Positions 9,295-19,001 of a stretch of 64,000 nt of DNA are shown here, one piece after another. Source of the DNA: Mucilaginibacter sp. cycad4. GTDB lineage: Bacteria > Bacteroidota > Bacteroidia > Sphingobacteriales > Sphingobacteriaceae. The stretch's first letter is position 1; each line of letters starts with the position of its first letter. The DNA lies in the NCBI RefSeq assembly GCF_034263275.1, contig NZ_CP139559.1:6448001-6512000 (forward strand), in the 5' to 3' direction. The position numbers and the translations under genes were made by a program. The notes beneath the pieces are model-generated. The model had not been told where the DNA came from, made no database searches, and saw only the letters and a list, made by a program, of their open reading frames with translations.

Positions 9295-9319
9295 GTCAGT
9301 AATTTTATTCTATCCAATT

Positions 9320-9350
9320 AACAAAGGGCTTGCATAGCGGGCCCTTTGTT
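9320..9350. terminator. Stem-loop after the glutaminase-like gene
   Basis: Perfect 10-bp stem AACAAAGGGC (9320-9329) and GCCCTTTGTT (9341-9350), 25 bp after the stop. There is only a short T content on the distal side, so termination efficiency is uncertain. Confidence 0.6.
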
Positions 9351-9368
9351 ATTACAGCCCGTCCTGGT

Positions 9369-9550
9369 CGAAGTTTAGCGGTAGCGTAACTTCGTCCTAA
9401 AACAGGTTAAGCTTTCAGCTTAACCCTAAAAACATTATTGCACTAAAACATGGCAAGGCTACGGAAGCAGAATGCTTCCATCATTTTGGGACGAAGTTAC
9501 GCTGTCGCTAAACTTCGAGCAGTAAAGGTAACCTCGAGCAGTAAAGGTAA
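9369..9550. repeat. Compound extragenic palindromic element
   Basis: The outer arms 9369-9402 and 9484-9517 are inverted copies (34 bp, 3 differences). Each arm is itself a palindrome with CGAAGTT and AACTTCG ends. Between them lie two perfect hairpins: GGTTAAGCT-TTC-AGCTTAACC at 9405-9425 and GGAAGCA-GAA-TGCTTCC at 9463-9479. To the right, TCGAGCAGTAAAGGTAA occurs twice in tandem (9515-9531 and 9534-9550, period 19). No gene is present, and the rest of the gap to 9711 shows nothing clear. The structure fits a REP/BIME-like or MITE-type chromosomal repeat. Confidence 0.75.
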
Positions 9551-9711
9551 GGGGCTCGTTTTACCTGTGGCAGGTAGCTTGTGGTGGGTGTTATTACCGT
9601 ACCACTTCAGGTTAACCATCACTTTTCCATAACATTACAATCATCATTATTTGATATTAAATAATTGCGTTTTATGATTACTTTCATGCTTCGTTAGCTA
9701 TAATAATTTCT

Positions 9712-12700
9712 ATGCCGCTCCCCTTGAAAAAAATATTGGTTAAAACGCTTAAAATAAGCGCCATTACTATTGTGAGTTTGTTGCTGTTGATGTTCCTGTT
9801 GCCTTACCTTTTCCCCGAAACGGTAACTCAAAAAATTAAACAATGGGCGGCTGGCAGCGTAAACAGCAAGCTTTCTTTTTCAGGCACGCGTTTGTCATTC
9901 TTTAAAAAATTCCCGTCGCTAACACTAACGCTTAATGATTTTGTGCTGAATGGCAGTGTGCCTTTTCAGAATGATACGCTGATTTCGGCAAAAGAGATTT
10001 CATTAGCTATCGATCTTTCATCGGTATTTAAAAGCAAGATCAATGTAAATAAGATCTATCTTGATCATGCATTGATCAATATCCAGGTTGACAGCGCCGG
10101 TAAAGCCAATTACAATGTTTATAAATCGGCACCTCCAAAGCAGGATAATAAAGCTGATACTGCCAGTGCATCGTTAGGGATTGAGCAGATCCTGATAGAA
10201 AAAAGCCATTTGGTATATGACGACCGGTCGCTGCCCATGCAGATCAACGCGCGCGAACTTAATTACAAAGGCAGCGGTGATTTAAGCAAGGATATCTTTG
10301 ATCTTTATAGCCATGTAGATGCTGCTTCGGTAGATTTTTATTACGGCAACAAAGCCTACGTGCTTAAGAAAAAGGTAAATGCCGACCTGGTTACCAGTAT
10401 CAATACCAAATCATTGGCTTTCGCTTTCCAGAAAAATGATCTGCTCATCAACCAGCTCCCGGTTAAGTTTAAAGGCAGGTTTGAGTTTTTGAAAGATGGC
10501 TATGATATGGATTTCAAGATCAGGAGCGATCAGAATGATCTTGGCGATATTTTTACCGCCATACCTGACGAATATGCCAGATATGTTGATGATATGGATA
10601 TCAACGGTAACGGCATTATTCAGTTGGATCTTACCGGCAAATACATCGCGTCAAAAAATATCATGCCCAATTTAAGCATCAGCATGAAAGTGCGCGATGG
10701 TTTCATCGCCAATAAAAATACCCCGGCACCCGTTAAAAATCTGTACCTGAATATGGATGCCAGTTTGCCCGGCCTCAACCCGGATAGCCTGACCGTTAAT
10801 GTTGATTCGGTTTACTTCAATATCGGTAAGGATTATTTTGGTTCGGTATTGAAACTTAAGGGCATCAAATCGCCCTACATTTACGCCAAGGTGAATACCG
10901 AAATTGACCTGGAGCAATGGTATAAAGTATTCGGGATTAAGCCATTTCAGGTGAAAGGCCGCTACGGCTTACATTTATTAGCTGAGGGTAAATATACCAC
11001 CGGTATTAAAAAGACAGGCTTGAGGCAAAAGGTAGATACGGTGATCACCAGCATCCCTCAATTTAAACTGAAATCGACGTTCAGGAACGGGTATTTTAAA
11101 TACACCAAGCTACCGCAGGCCATCAATAATATCAGTTTTGATCTGGATGCCGCCTGTCCCGATCATAATATTGCCAACGCCACCATGGATGTGCGTAACC
11201 TGAATATTAATGCGCTTAATAATTACATCAAAGGCTATTTGAAACTAAGCAACAAAGCTGGCGCATTAATTGACGCCGGTTTGAATGCCAAATTTCATTT
11301 AGACGATATCAAACAGTTTTACCCGGTAGATAGTATTGATTTTCGGGGCGATTTTGATGCTAACCTGCAAAGCAAGGGTAGATATATCCCTGCCCGCCGG
11401 ATCTTCCCGGTTACCAATGCTGAGATCAACCTGAAAAACGGTTACATCCAAACCAAATATTACCCGCACCCTATGCAAAATGTGCAGGTGAGCGTGAATA
11501 TTTTTAACAATACCGGTTCGCTAAAAGGTCTTAAGGTGAACATTAAGCCGGTGTCGTTCAATTTTGAGGGACAGCCATTCCTGCTCAGGGCCAACCTGCG
11601 CAACTTTGATGATCTTGATTATAATGTAGCCTCGCGCGGTAGCCTTGACCTGGGTAAAATTTATAAAGTATTTGCAGTAAAAGGATATGATGTAAATGGC
11701 TTTGTAAGTACCAACTTTAAACTGAAAGGCAAACAAAGCGATGCTACTACAGGCCATTACGAGAAACTGGCCAACTCAGGCAGTATGAAGGTGAAGAATA
11801 TTAAGCTTACAACAGAGCTGTTCCCGAAACCGTTTTTTATCACCAACGGTGTATTTAGCTTTAACCAGGATAAAATGAAGTTCGACCAGTTTAAGGCTAA
11901 CTATGGTAAATCGATAGTGGTGCTTGATGGTGCTTTGTCAAACGTGATAGGTTATGCTATGCAGCCGAATTCACCACTAAAAGGTGAGTTTAACCTGAAA
12001 AGCGATTTGATCATTGCTGATGATTTTATGGCTTTTGCAGGCCTGCCGCCATCTGCCAAACCAACCAAATCGTCGGGAGTAATCCTGGTGCCTTCCAACC
12101 TCGATCTTAATTTTGCCGCCGATGTAAAAAAAGTGAAATATAACGGTTTGGATATCAGCGACGCTAAAGGTGCGATGAACATCACCAACGGGCAAATTGT
12201 ACTTAAGCAAACCGGTTTCAGCCTGATAGGTGCACCTGTACTAATGGACGCTACTTACGGCAGCATCAACCCGCAAAAAGCATTTTTTGATTACCATATC
12301 AACGCCAAAGAATTTGACATTCAGCGTGCTTACCGCGAAATCAAATTGTTTCACGATATGGCCAGCTCTGCAGAGCATGTGCAGGGTGTTGTATCCTTAG
12401 ATTATAAACTGGCCGGTAAGCTTAACAGCGATATGAAACCTGTTTATCCATCATTAAAAGGCGGCGGTGTACTCTCGGTAAAACAGGTTAAGGTATATGG
12501 GTTGAAACTGCTGAGTGCTGTTGGTAAACAAACCGGGCACGACAGTGTTGGCCATGGCGATGTGAAAAAGGTTGATATCAAAAGTACTATAGCTAACAAT
12601 ATCATGACTATCGAGCGCACTAAAATGCGCATTGCAGGTTTCAGGCCAAGGTTTGAAGGGCAGGTGGGTTTGGATGGTAAACTGAACCTGAAATTCAGGT

Positions 12701-12828
12701 TAGGACTACCGCCTTTCGGTATTTTCGGGATCCCGATGACTATCACCGGAACCCAGGATAAACCACTGATCCATTTGGGTAAGGGTAAAAAGGAAGATGA
12801 GTTGAAAGAAACCCAGGATGAAGAATAG
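9712..12828 (+). CDS. AsmA-family envelope protein
   Basis: 1038 residues. One N-terminal membrane helix (about 14-33, ISAITIVSLLLLMFLLPYLF) is followed by the AsmA N-terminal region (KKFPSLTLTLNDFVLNG, SAKEISLAIDLSSVF). A long series of beta-strand repeats runs to an AsmA_2-like C-terminal region with VSLDYKLAGKL and GVLSVKQVKVYG. AsmA/TamB/YhdP proteins are anchored in the inner membrane, and several are thought to form hydrophobic grooves carrying phospholipid to the outer membrane. The highly charged C-terminal tail (KGKKEDELKETQDEE) is unusual but plausible. Monocistronic; the next gene begins after about 157 bp. Confidence 0.88.
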   Translation: MPLPLKKILVKTLKISAITIVSLLLLMFLLPYLFPETVTQKIKQWAAGSVNSKLSFSGTRLSFFKKFPSLTLTLNDFVLNGSVPFQNDTLISAKEISLAIDLSSVFKSKINVNKIYLDHALINIQVDSAGKANYNVYKSAPPKQDNKADTASASLGIEQILIEKSHLVYDDRSLPMQINARELNYKGSGDLSKDIFDLYSHVDAASVDFYYGNKAYVLKKKVNADLVTSINTKSLAFAFQKNDLLINQLPVKFKGRFEFLKDGYDMDFKIRSDQNDLGDIFTAIPDEYARYVDDMDINGNGIIQLDLTGKYIASKNIMPNLSISMKVRDGFIANKNTPAPVKNLYLNMDASLPGLNPDSLTVNVDSVYFNIGKDYFGSVLKLKGIKSPYIYAKVNTEIDLEQWYKVFGIKPFQVKGRYGLHLLAEGKYTTGIKKTGLRQKVDTVITSIPQFKLKSTFRNGYFKYTKLPQAINNISFDLDAACPDHNIANATMDVRNLNINALNNYIKGYLKLSNKAGALIDAGLNAKFHLDDIKQFYPVDSIDFRGDFDANLQSKGRYIPARRIFPVTNAEINLKNGYIQTKYYPHPMQNVQVSVNIFNNTGSLKGLKVNIKPVSFNFEGQPFLLRANLRNFDDLDYNVASRGSLDLGKIYKVFAVKGYDVNGFVSTNFKLKGKQSDATTGHYEKLANSGSMKVKNIKLTTELFPKPFFITNGVFSFNQDKMKFDQFKANYGKSIVVLDGALSNVIGYAMQPNSPLKGEFNLKSDLIIADDFMAFAGLPPSAKPTKSSGVILVPSNLDLNFAADVKKVKYNGLDISDAKGAMNITNGQIVLKQTGFSLIGAPVLMDATYGSINPQKAFFDYHINAKEFDIQRAYREIKLFHDMASSAEHVQGVVSLDYKLAGKLNSDMKPVYPSLKGGGVLSVKQVKVYGLKLLSAVGKQTGHDSVGHGDVKKVDIKSTIANNIMTIERTKMRIAGFRPRFEGQVGLDGKLNLKFRLGLPPFGIFGIPMTITGTQDKPLIHLGKGKKEDELKETQDEE

Positions 12829-12985
12829 AAGCGGGTTAAGCGGCCTATTGAATGTAATATAGTTAACACGCCGTAGTTAGTTAACATTAAAGTAACATTG
12901 AAGTGCTTCTTTTGTATGCTCTCTTGCTGCTTTGGTAGTAAGGGTGGCTTTCTTTTCGCGTAGTGGTCAGGCTCAATTTTCAGAT

Positions 12986-14629
12986 ATGATTAAACTCTAC
13001 ACCAGGCTTATTCAATTAACGCTGTACCTGTTTTTGTTAACATCGGGTACAATGGTTTGGGCTCAATTAATCAAAACAGGTCGTTTTCAGGAGTTACAGT
13101 CACTTGGGCAGCAGCATCCCGATTCGGTATTGATCGTACTGAAAAAGATCCACGCCGATGCTGTTCAGGATAATGATAACCTTAAAGCCGGCGTGAGCCT
13201 GCAGCAAATGGGTCAGGTCTGTTTTAACCAGGGACATTATGCGCAGGCCCTCGATTTTTACTTGCATGCGGATAAGGTATTCGGGGAGATAGGCAATAAG
13301 GATTTACTGGCCGAAAATTGGGGCAAGATGGGGATTCTGTATTATTATAACAGGCAGTCGGATAAATCATTCCAATTATATAAAAGGGCGTTGTCTTTAT
13401 ACAAGGCAACCAATAATAAAAAAGGCCAGGCCGAGATCTTTGGTGCTATTGGCCACCTGTATGAAAAGCATCATAAGTATGACAGCTCCTTTTATTACCA
13501 ACGCCTGGCGCTAAACAGCTATCAGCGCATCGGAGATGATTATGGGCAGGCAAAAATATACGAGAACCTTGGCAGTATTCATGAGGATCTGGCCAATTAT
13601 GATTCGTCTTATTCCTGCTTTAAAAAATCGTTAGAGATCTATAACAAGTACAATAATGAAGTCGCGAGTATTGAGGTGATCAATAATATAGGCGATATTT
13701 TGCGGAAAACCGGTAAATATGAAGAAGGGATTCAGCAATCGAGAAAGGCATATTCGTTATCATTAAAAACAGATAACATGTACCAGCTGGCAGCCTCCTG
13801 CCGTGACCTGGGCAAATCATATCAGCTTCTGAACAGGCTGGATAGCGCTTATCATTACCTGGAGCTCAGCCGTAAATACTCGCTTGAGGTTTACTCAAGA
13901 GAAAGCATCAAGCAAACTTCATTTTTGCAGGTGCTATATGATATGGATAAAAAGAGCGATGAAATTACCCGGCTTAATAACATCCGTAAAACCAACCAGA
14001 TAGTTACCATTGCCGGCGTTACTATTTTCCTGTTGCTTGTCATACTCGGCTTTGTGACCTTCAGCAGGCAACGCCTTAAAATGCGTGACCAGCGTGCCCT
14101 GGCCGAGCAAAACCGGTCGATATTTGAGGCTCAGCGCGATTTAATGGAGCTGGAGCTGAAGAACAAACAACTGGAAGAAGAAAGCCTTAAGCAGCAGCTG
14201 GAACTCAAAGGGCAGGAGCTATCTTCTCATACCTTAAACCTCATCAAGAACAACCAGTTGCTGGAGAGTATGCGCAATACACTGCAGGATATGGTAAAAG
14301 AAGATAAGCGCGATCAGAAGCGGCAGATGCAGCAAATTATACAGCAAATAAATCAAAGTTTTAATCATGAGCAGCACTGGAAGGAATTTACCGTTGCCTT
14401 TGAACAGGTTCACCAAAGCTTTTTTGATAAGCTGAAGCAGCAAAGCAATGATCTTACCTCGACAGATCTACGCCTGATAGCCCTGCTTAAAGTCAATATG
14501 GATTCGAAGGATATTGCCGGTTTATTGGGCATCTCTATTGATAGTTTACGGGTGGCCCGTTACCGTTTAAGGAAGAAACTCAATATCGATCAGGGCGAAA
14601 ATCTCAGCACCTTTATACAGGCCCTGTAA
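12986..14629 (+). CDS. Membrane TPR regulator with C-terminal LuxR-like HTH
   Basis: 547 residues from the ATG at 12986. An in-frame upstream ATG at 12932 would bury the signal peptide, so the later start is preferred. Order: signal peptide (QLTLYLFLLTSGTMVWAQ); about six TPRs between residues 45 and 300 (GHYAQALDFYLHA, SYQRIGDDYGQAKIYENLGS); one TM helix (IVTIAGVTIFLLLVILGFV, about 332-350); a Gln/Glu-rich coiled coil; and a cytoplasmic HTH (STDLRLIALLKVN, GISIDSLRVARYRLRKK). This Bacteroidota design resembles membrane-bound one-component regulators, with periplasmic or TPR sensing and DNA binding inside. It lies directly upstream of, and co-directional with, the TonB receptor/phytase genes, so it is a candidate for their control. 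Confidence 0.8.
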   Translation: MIKLYTRLIQLTLYLFLLTSGTMVWAQLIKTGRFQELQSLGQQHPDSVLIVLKKIHADAVQDNDNLKAGVSLQQMGQVCFNQGHYAQALDFYLHADKVFGEIGNKDLLAENWGKMGILYYYNRQSDKSFQLYKRALSLYKATNNKKGQAEIFGAIGHLYEKHHKYDSSFYYQRLALNSYQRIGDDYGQAKIYENLGSIHEDLANYDSSYSCFKKSLEIYNKYNNEVASIEVINNIGDILRKTGKYEEGIQQSRKAYSLSLKTDNMYQLAASCRDLGKSYQLLNRLDSAYHYLELSRKYSLEVYSRESIKQTSFLQVLYDMDKKSDEITRLNNIRKTNQIVTIAGVTIFLLLVILGFVTFSRQRLKMRDQRALAEQNRSIFEAQRDLMELELKNKQLEEESLKQQLELKGQELSSHTLNLIKNNQLLESMRNTLQDMVKEDKRDQKRQMQQIIQQINQSFNHEQHWKEFTVAFEQVHQSFFDKLKQQSNDLTSTDLRLIALLKVNMDSKDIAGLLGISIDSLRVARYRLRKKLNIDQGENLSTFIQAL

Positions 14630-14887
14630 TCCGAATACCTTCCAATTTTACATCTTTTCGATACTTAACATTAGCTTAATGTAACGGTAACTGAATGATA
14701 ATGGAGGGTTTGGTTTTTGTTATAATATTGAAAATCAATTAATTGTAATTTTATGCTGCTGTTGCGTATACGCCTTGTGTAACGCTGTTTCCTTTTTGTA
14801 ACGGCAGGTTTTAGCAGATGTATTGCTGATTTAAACACTTTTGCGCCGTCAAAAAGCAAATCACAATTGCATTAATCGTTTCGCAAA

Positions 14888-17656
14888 ATGAAAAAATACT
14901 TACAAACATTATTATTCCTGCTGTTATGCGTTACCGCCGCTAACGCAACCAAGCTGAAAGGTCATGTTTATGACCGGAAAACCGGCGAGCCTATGGTGGG
15001 GGCCACCGTTAGCCTCGACCGAACGAAGATCGCTACGACAACCGGCCTCGATGGTTCATTTGAATTGAAGGATGTGCCCAAAGGTACTTACACAATACGG
15101 GTTTCTTACATTTTGTACACAACGGCTGTGCAGGTGGTTGAAATATCCAAAGATGATACCCCCCGTCTGAAAATATACCTCGAAGAAGCGAACAAGCAAC
15201 TGCAGGAAATTAGTGTTGTATCACAAAGAAACGGCTCGACCGAAAGAACGGCCCGCCGTATTGAGCAACAGGCTACACAGGTAATGAACGTTGTATCGGG
15301 CAGGGCTATCGAAGTATCTCCCGATTTAACGGTTGCTAATGTGATCTCCCGCGTATCCGGTGTATCGGTTGAGCGTAATACTAACGGCGATGGCCAATAT
15401 GCCATTTTACGCGGTATGGATAAACGTTATAACTACACGCTGGTAAACGGTGTTAAAATACCAAGCCCTGATAACAAATATCGTTACGTACCGCTTGATA
15501 TTTTTCCTTCAGATCTGCTATCAAGGCTGGAAGTTTATAAAACACTTACCCCAAACCTGGAAGGCGACGCTGTGGGTGGTGTGGTTAACATGGTGATGAA
15601 AGACGCTCCTGAACGCTTTGAAATTAACGCTAACATTGCAGGTGGTTACAGCCAGCTACTTTTTGATCGTAAGTTTATGAGCTACGATTATTCAAGTATA
15701 AACCATAAATCCCCTTATGAAATAAACGGTAAAACCTATCAGGCAACACAGGCCGATTTTGGTACCGGGACATTAAATTATTCGCTTAAACATCCTGCAC
15801 CAAACCTTGTTGGTAGCTTGTCGTTAGGCCAGCGCTTTTTCAATAACAAATTGGGCGTGTTGGTAGCTGGTAGTTACCAAAATACTTATCGCGGTAGCAA
15901 TAGCGTGCTTTATGACACTAAAGTTGTTCCAACGTCTCAATATGCGGCGGTTACCAGCCGGAATGACAGGGAATATTCTGAACAACAAAAACGTTACGGC
16001 TTGTTTTCAAAACTTGATTATGTATTAAACAGCCGCAATAAACTAAGCTTTGTTAATACCTATGTTAACTTAACCAGCATCCAGGTCCGCGATGAGAAGT
16101 CTACCAATTTCTCAACTGATTATGATCCGGACAAAGGAAACGCCCAGTTAGGTTATTCAACCCGCAGCCGCTTTACCGAACAGCAAATCTACAGCGGAAC
16201 ACTACGCGGCGATCATAAACTGTTTAATGATAAACTTAAGGTACAATGGTCGGCAGTTTATTCTTCTGCCGAAAACGAGGTCCCTAATAATACTACCATC
16301 GACTTAAATGGTGTTCGTGAAAACTTTGTTGACAGGCGTACTTACCTTGCAAACGGTACATCGCTTACTCATCGCTGGGAGCGTAACACCGACGAGGATA
16401 AAGCTGGCTACCTCGACCTGACTTATACCGCGCCCGTTGGCGGTGTTAATGTTGACTTCTCTGCCGGTGGTTTATACCGCGATAAACAACGGAGCAGCTT
16501 CTATAACAATTACAACCTTACCGCTGCCAATCCAGATGCATTATATGGTACCGATTTTACAAATTACACCCAGCTAAACTTTAACGTAACCAACCAGACG
16601 GGCGCAGTTGCCAACTCATTAACTAATGATGCATCCGAAAAGATAGGTGCCGGTTATGGTATGTTTAAATTTACTACAAATACTATCCAGGTAGTTGGCG
16701 GGGCACGCGTTGAGCATACTAATCAGGGTTATCACATGCTTTTCCCACAGGGTGAATCACGCCCTACGGGTAATCAAATATACACAGACGTATTGCCGAG
16801 CTTAACCTTGAAATACTTCTTAAGTGATAAAAACCAGTTGCATGCCTCTTATTTCAGATCGATTAACAGGCCTGGCTTTTTTGAGATTATACCAGGAACC
16901 AGGCCAGGTGAGGACTATAATGAACGTGGTAACGCCGACCTGAAACATGCTATTGCCGATAATTACGATTTAAGATATGAGCTTTTCCCTGATGCAAGCA
17001 TGCAATTTTTAGCCGGTGTATTTTACAAACAGATTAAAAACCCGATAGAGTATAGTTTCCAGGCGGATGCAACCCGTGGTCAGGATACTTATTATGTTCC
17101 GGGCAATTTTGGTACAGCTAAAAACTATGGATTAGAGCTTGATTTGGTTAAGTTTTTTAACAAGTTTGGCGTAAAAGCTAATTATACTTATACCCATTCG
17201 CGCATCACTACCATCAAAGATACTTATATCGCTGATGCCAATGGTGATACTCACCTGACTACAGTAAATCAAACAAGGCCATTGTACGGTCAGTCAGAAC
17301 ATATCGCCAACCTGTCATTTTTGTATAAAGACACTAAAAAAGGGTGGGATGCACAAATTGCCGGAGCCTATACCGGGCCGCGCATCAACACGGTATCACA
17401 GTTCCTGAATAATGACCTTTGGCAGCGCGGTTTTATCCAGATGGACGCATCGGCCGAAAAACGTTTCAAAAATAACCTGAGTGTATTCATTAAAGCGGGC
17501 AACTTGCTTAACACACCGGCTAAATTGTTCCTGAAAGGTACCAACCCTGAAAACGCTACCCTGAAAGATGATAACATCGTAGCAAACGGACAAACATTGA
17601 TCCGCAGCGATTACTATAAGCAAACCTACCTGATAGGTGTTCGCTACAAACTTTAA
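14888..17656 (+). CDS. TonB-dependent outer-membrane receptor
   Basis: 922 residues with a signal peptide cleaved near ANAT (20). The N-terminal carboxypeptidase-regulatory-like beta-sandwich (KGHVYDRKTGEPMVGATVSL, about 24-105) is typical of Bacteroidota receptors. Plug domain about 130-240 (ANVISRVSGVSVER, YAILRGMDKRYNYTLVNG, VVNMVMKDAPE). The 22-strand barrel ends in an aromatic/basic C-terminus (YLIGVRYKL). It is shorter than SusC proteins and has no SusD partner, so it is a classical receptor. Neighbouring genes for a beta-helix lipoprotein and a phytase suggest import of phosphorylated inositol, a phosphate ester or an associated metal chelate. This substrate is inferred from context only. 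Confidence 0.9.
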   Translation: MKKYLQTLLFLLLCVTAANATKLKGHVYDRKTGEPMVGATVSLDRTKIATTTGLDGSFELKDVPKGTYTIRVSYILYTTAVQVVEISKDDTPRLKIYLEEANKQLQEISVVSQRNGSTERTARRIEQQATQVMNVVSGRAIEVSPDLTVANVISRVSGVSVERNTNGDGQYAILRGMDKRYNYTLVNGVKIPSPDNKYRYVPLDIFPSDLLSRLEVYKTLTPNLEGDAVGGVVNMVMKDAPERFEINANIAGGYSQLLFDRKFMSYDYSSINHKSPYEINGKTYQATQADFGTGTLNYSLKHPAPNLVGSLSLGQRFFNNKLGVLVAGSYQNTYRGSNSVLYDTKVVPTSQYAAVTSRNDREYSEQQKRYGLFSKLDYVLNSRNKLSFVNTYVNLTSIQVRDEKSTNFSTDYDPDKGNAQLGYSTRSRFTEQQIYSGTLRGDHKLFNDKLKVQWSAVYSSAENEVPNNTTIDLNGVRENFVDRRTYLANGTSLTHRWERNTDEDKAGYLDLTYTAPVGGVNVDFSAGGLYRDKQRSSFYNNYNLTAANPDALYGTDFTNYTQLNFNVTNQTGAVANSLTNDASEKIGAGYGMFKFTTNTIQVVGGARVEHTNQGYHMLFPQGESRPTGNQIYTDVLPSLTLKYFLSDKNQLHASYFRSINRPGFFEIIPGTRPGEDYNERGNADLKHAIADNYDLRYELFPDASMQFLAGVFYKQIKNPIEYSFQADATRGQDTYYVPGNFGTAKNYGLELDLVKFFNKFGVKANYTYTHSRITTIKDTYIADANGDTHLTTVNQTRPLYGQSEHIANLSFLYKDTKKGWDAQIAGAYTGPRINTVSQFLNNDLWQRGFIQMDASAEKRFKNNLSVFIKAGNLLNTPAKLFLKGTNPENATLKDDNIVANGQTLIRSDYYKQTYLIGVRYKL

Positions 17657-17691
17657 AAAAAATTTATCAACCATAAATAAAAGGCATTACA

Positions 17692-18945
17692 ATGAAACTA
17701 AAACAAATATTCGCGGCAGTGCTGCTATCGGCCATAGCCTTTAGCAGTTGCAGAAAAGCTAACCTTGATGTTGATACAAGCTCAAACGATGGTTCGGCGA
17801 GTGGTGAAGTATCCGGCGTTTGGGCCAAAGGCAGTACGCAGATCATCAAAGGTGATATTATTATTCCCGAAGGTAAATCACTTACTATTGAAGAGGGTGT
17901 AACTGTATTGATGGATACCCTTGCCAAGCCGGAGTTTATAGTAAAAGGTAACCTTTACTCGTTAGGTACTGCCGAAAACCCTGTAAGGATAACAGTGAAC
18001 CCGGAATACCGTACCGACGCCAAAAAATTTGGTAAAATGTGGGGCGGTATCCTGGCAGCTAAAACCTGCGCCGAACTGGTGCTTGACCACACCATTTTAG
18101 AGTATGGCGGTAATACAACGTCTGATGCTTCAACATCAGTAAAACAAGGGCTTTACAAAGCCGTAGCCGGCGAAAACTTACCGGCCCTGTGGTTTTCGAA
18201 TGTTAACGGTAAGCTTATCGTTGTAAATTCAACCGTACGTAACTTTCAGGAGGATTGTACTTATATTGAAGGTGGTAACATCATTTTTGCTAACAATACA
18301 TTTTATACCACAGGTGTTACCGGTGGCGAGGCTATGAACTTTAAATCGGGTTGTTTAGCTGATGTTGGCTTTAACCTGGTATACAGTGCCAATACCAATG
18401 CTTTAAAGCTATCAAACTCGGGCGACCGTACGCCGCAGGCTTACATCATCTGTTATAATAACACCATGATAAATACCGGCTGGCGCAGGCCATCGGCAAA
18501 GGGCGGTTCTATCTGGCTGGAAAATAACGTACATGCCGATATTTACAACAACCTGTTTGCAAATACCCGTTTTGGTATCAAACGCGACACCAAATCTACC
18601 GAAGATAAACGTACCATTATCAGCAATAACCTTTATTACGGTTATGATCAAACTACGGTAGATCAGTTTCAGCCGTCAACAAATATTGTTGGTGGTGTTA
18701 ACGATATTATCGGTACAAAAGCCGGCGATAACGATCCTAAATTTGTGAACTATCCTGAATCTACCCCCGTATTGAACGCAGTTTTTGATACCAATTGGGA
18801 TTTTCATTTGCAAAGCGGTTCGCCTGCCTTAAACCATGGTATAACCAACTTTACCCGTCACCATGCTGCTGGGATTACCGTAAACGGGATAACTTATGTA
18901 TCTCCTGATCCGGCTAATTACATCGGCGCTTTCGGAACAAAATAA
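17692..18945 (+). CDS. Right-handed beta-helix surface lipoprotein
   Basis: 417 residues; lipobox FSSC with Cys19. The sequence is a series of short strand-turn repeats (VEGGNIIFANNTFY, VHADIYNNLFANT, RTIISNNLYYGY) with many Asn in turns, as in parallel beta-helix proteins of the pectate-lyase fold or PbH1 group. No lyase or hydrolase catalytic set is recognisable. It begins 36 bp after the TonB receptor gene and is probably co-transcribed. A role as a surface substrate-binding partner of the receptor is plausible. It ends before a strong terminator. Confidence 0.7.
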   Translation: MKLKQIFAAVLLSAIAFSSCRKANLDVDTSSNDGSASGEVSGVWAKGSTQIIKGDIIIPEGKSLTIEEGVTVLMDTLAKPEFIVKGNLYSLGTAENPVRITVNPEYRTDAKKFGKMWGGILAAKTCAELVLDHTILEYGGNTTSDASTSVKQGLYKAVAGENLPALWFSNVNGKLIVVNSTVRNFQEDCTYIEGGNIIFANNTFYTTGVTGGEAMNFKSGCLADVGFNLVYSANTNALKLSNSGDRTPQAYIICYNNTMINTGWRRPSAKGGSIWLENNVHADIYNNLFANTRFGIKRDTKSTEDKRTIISNNLYYGYDQTTVDQFQPSTNIVGGVNDIIGTKAGDNDPKFVNYPESTPVLNAVFDTNWDFHLQSGSPALNHGITNFTRHHAAGITVNGITYVSPDPANYIGAFGTK

Positions 18946-18958
18946 TTAACTCATGGCA

Positions 18959-18990
18959 ATGATCCTGCACTCCCCTGCAGGATCATTTTT
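18959..18990 (+). terminator. Intrinsic terminator between beta-helix and phytase genes
   Basis: Perfect 11-bp stem ATGATCCTGCA (18959-18969) / TGCAGGATCAT (18976-18986), 6-base loop, then TTTTT. The phytase gene starts only 12 bp beyond it, so phytase expression would depend on read-through or a promoter inside the stem region. Confidence 0.85.
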
Positions 18991-19001
18991 AATAATGATC
19001 A

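Noticed and set aside
9515..9550. Start of a CRISPR array
   Set aside because: Only two copies of a 17-mer with a 2-bp gap; no spacers and no cas genes.
12932..12985. Upstream start for the TPR regulator
   Set aside because: It adds 18 polar residues before a clear signal peptide; the ATG at 12986 gives a normal export signal.
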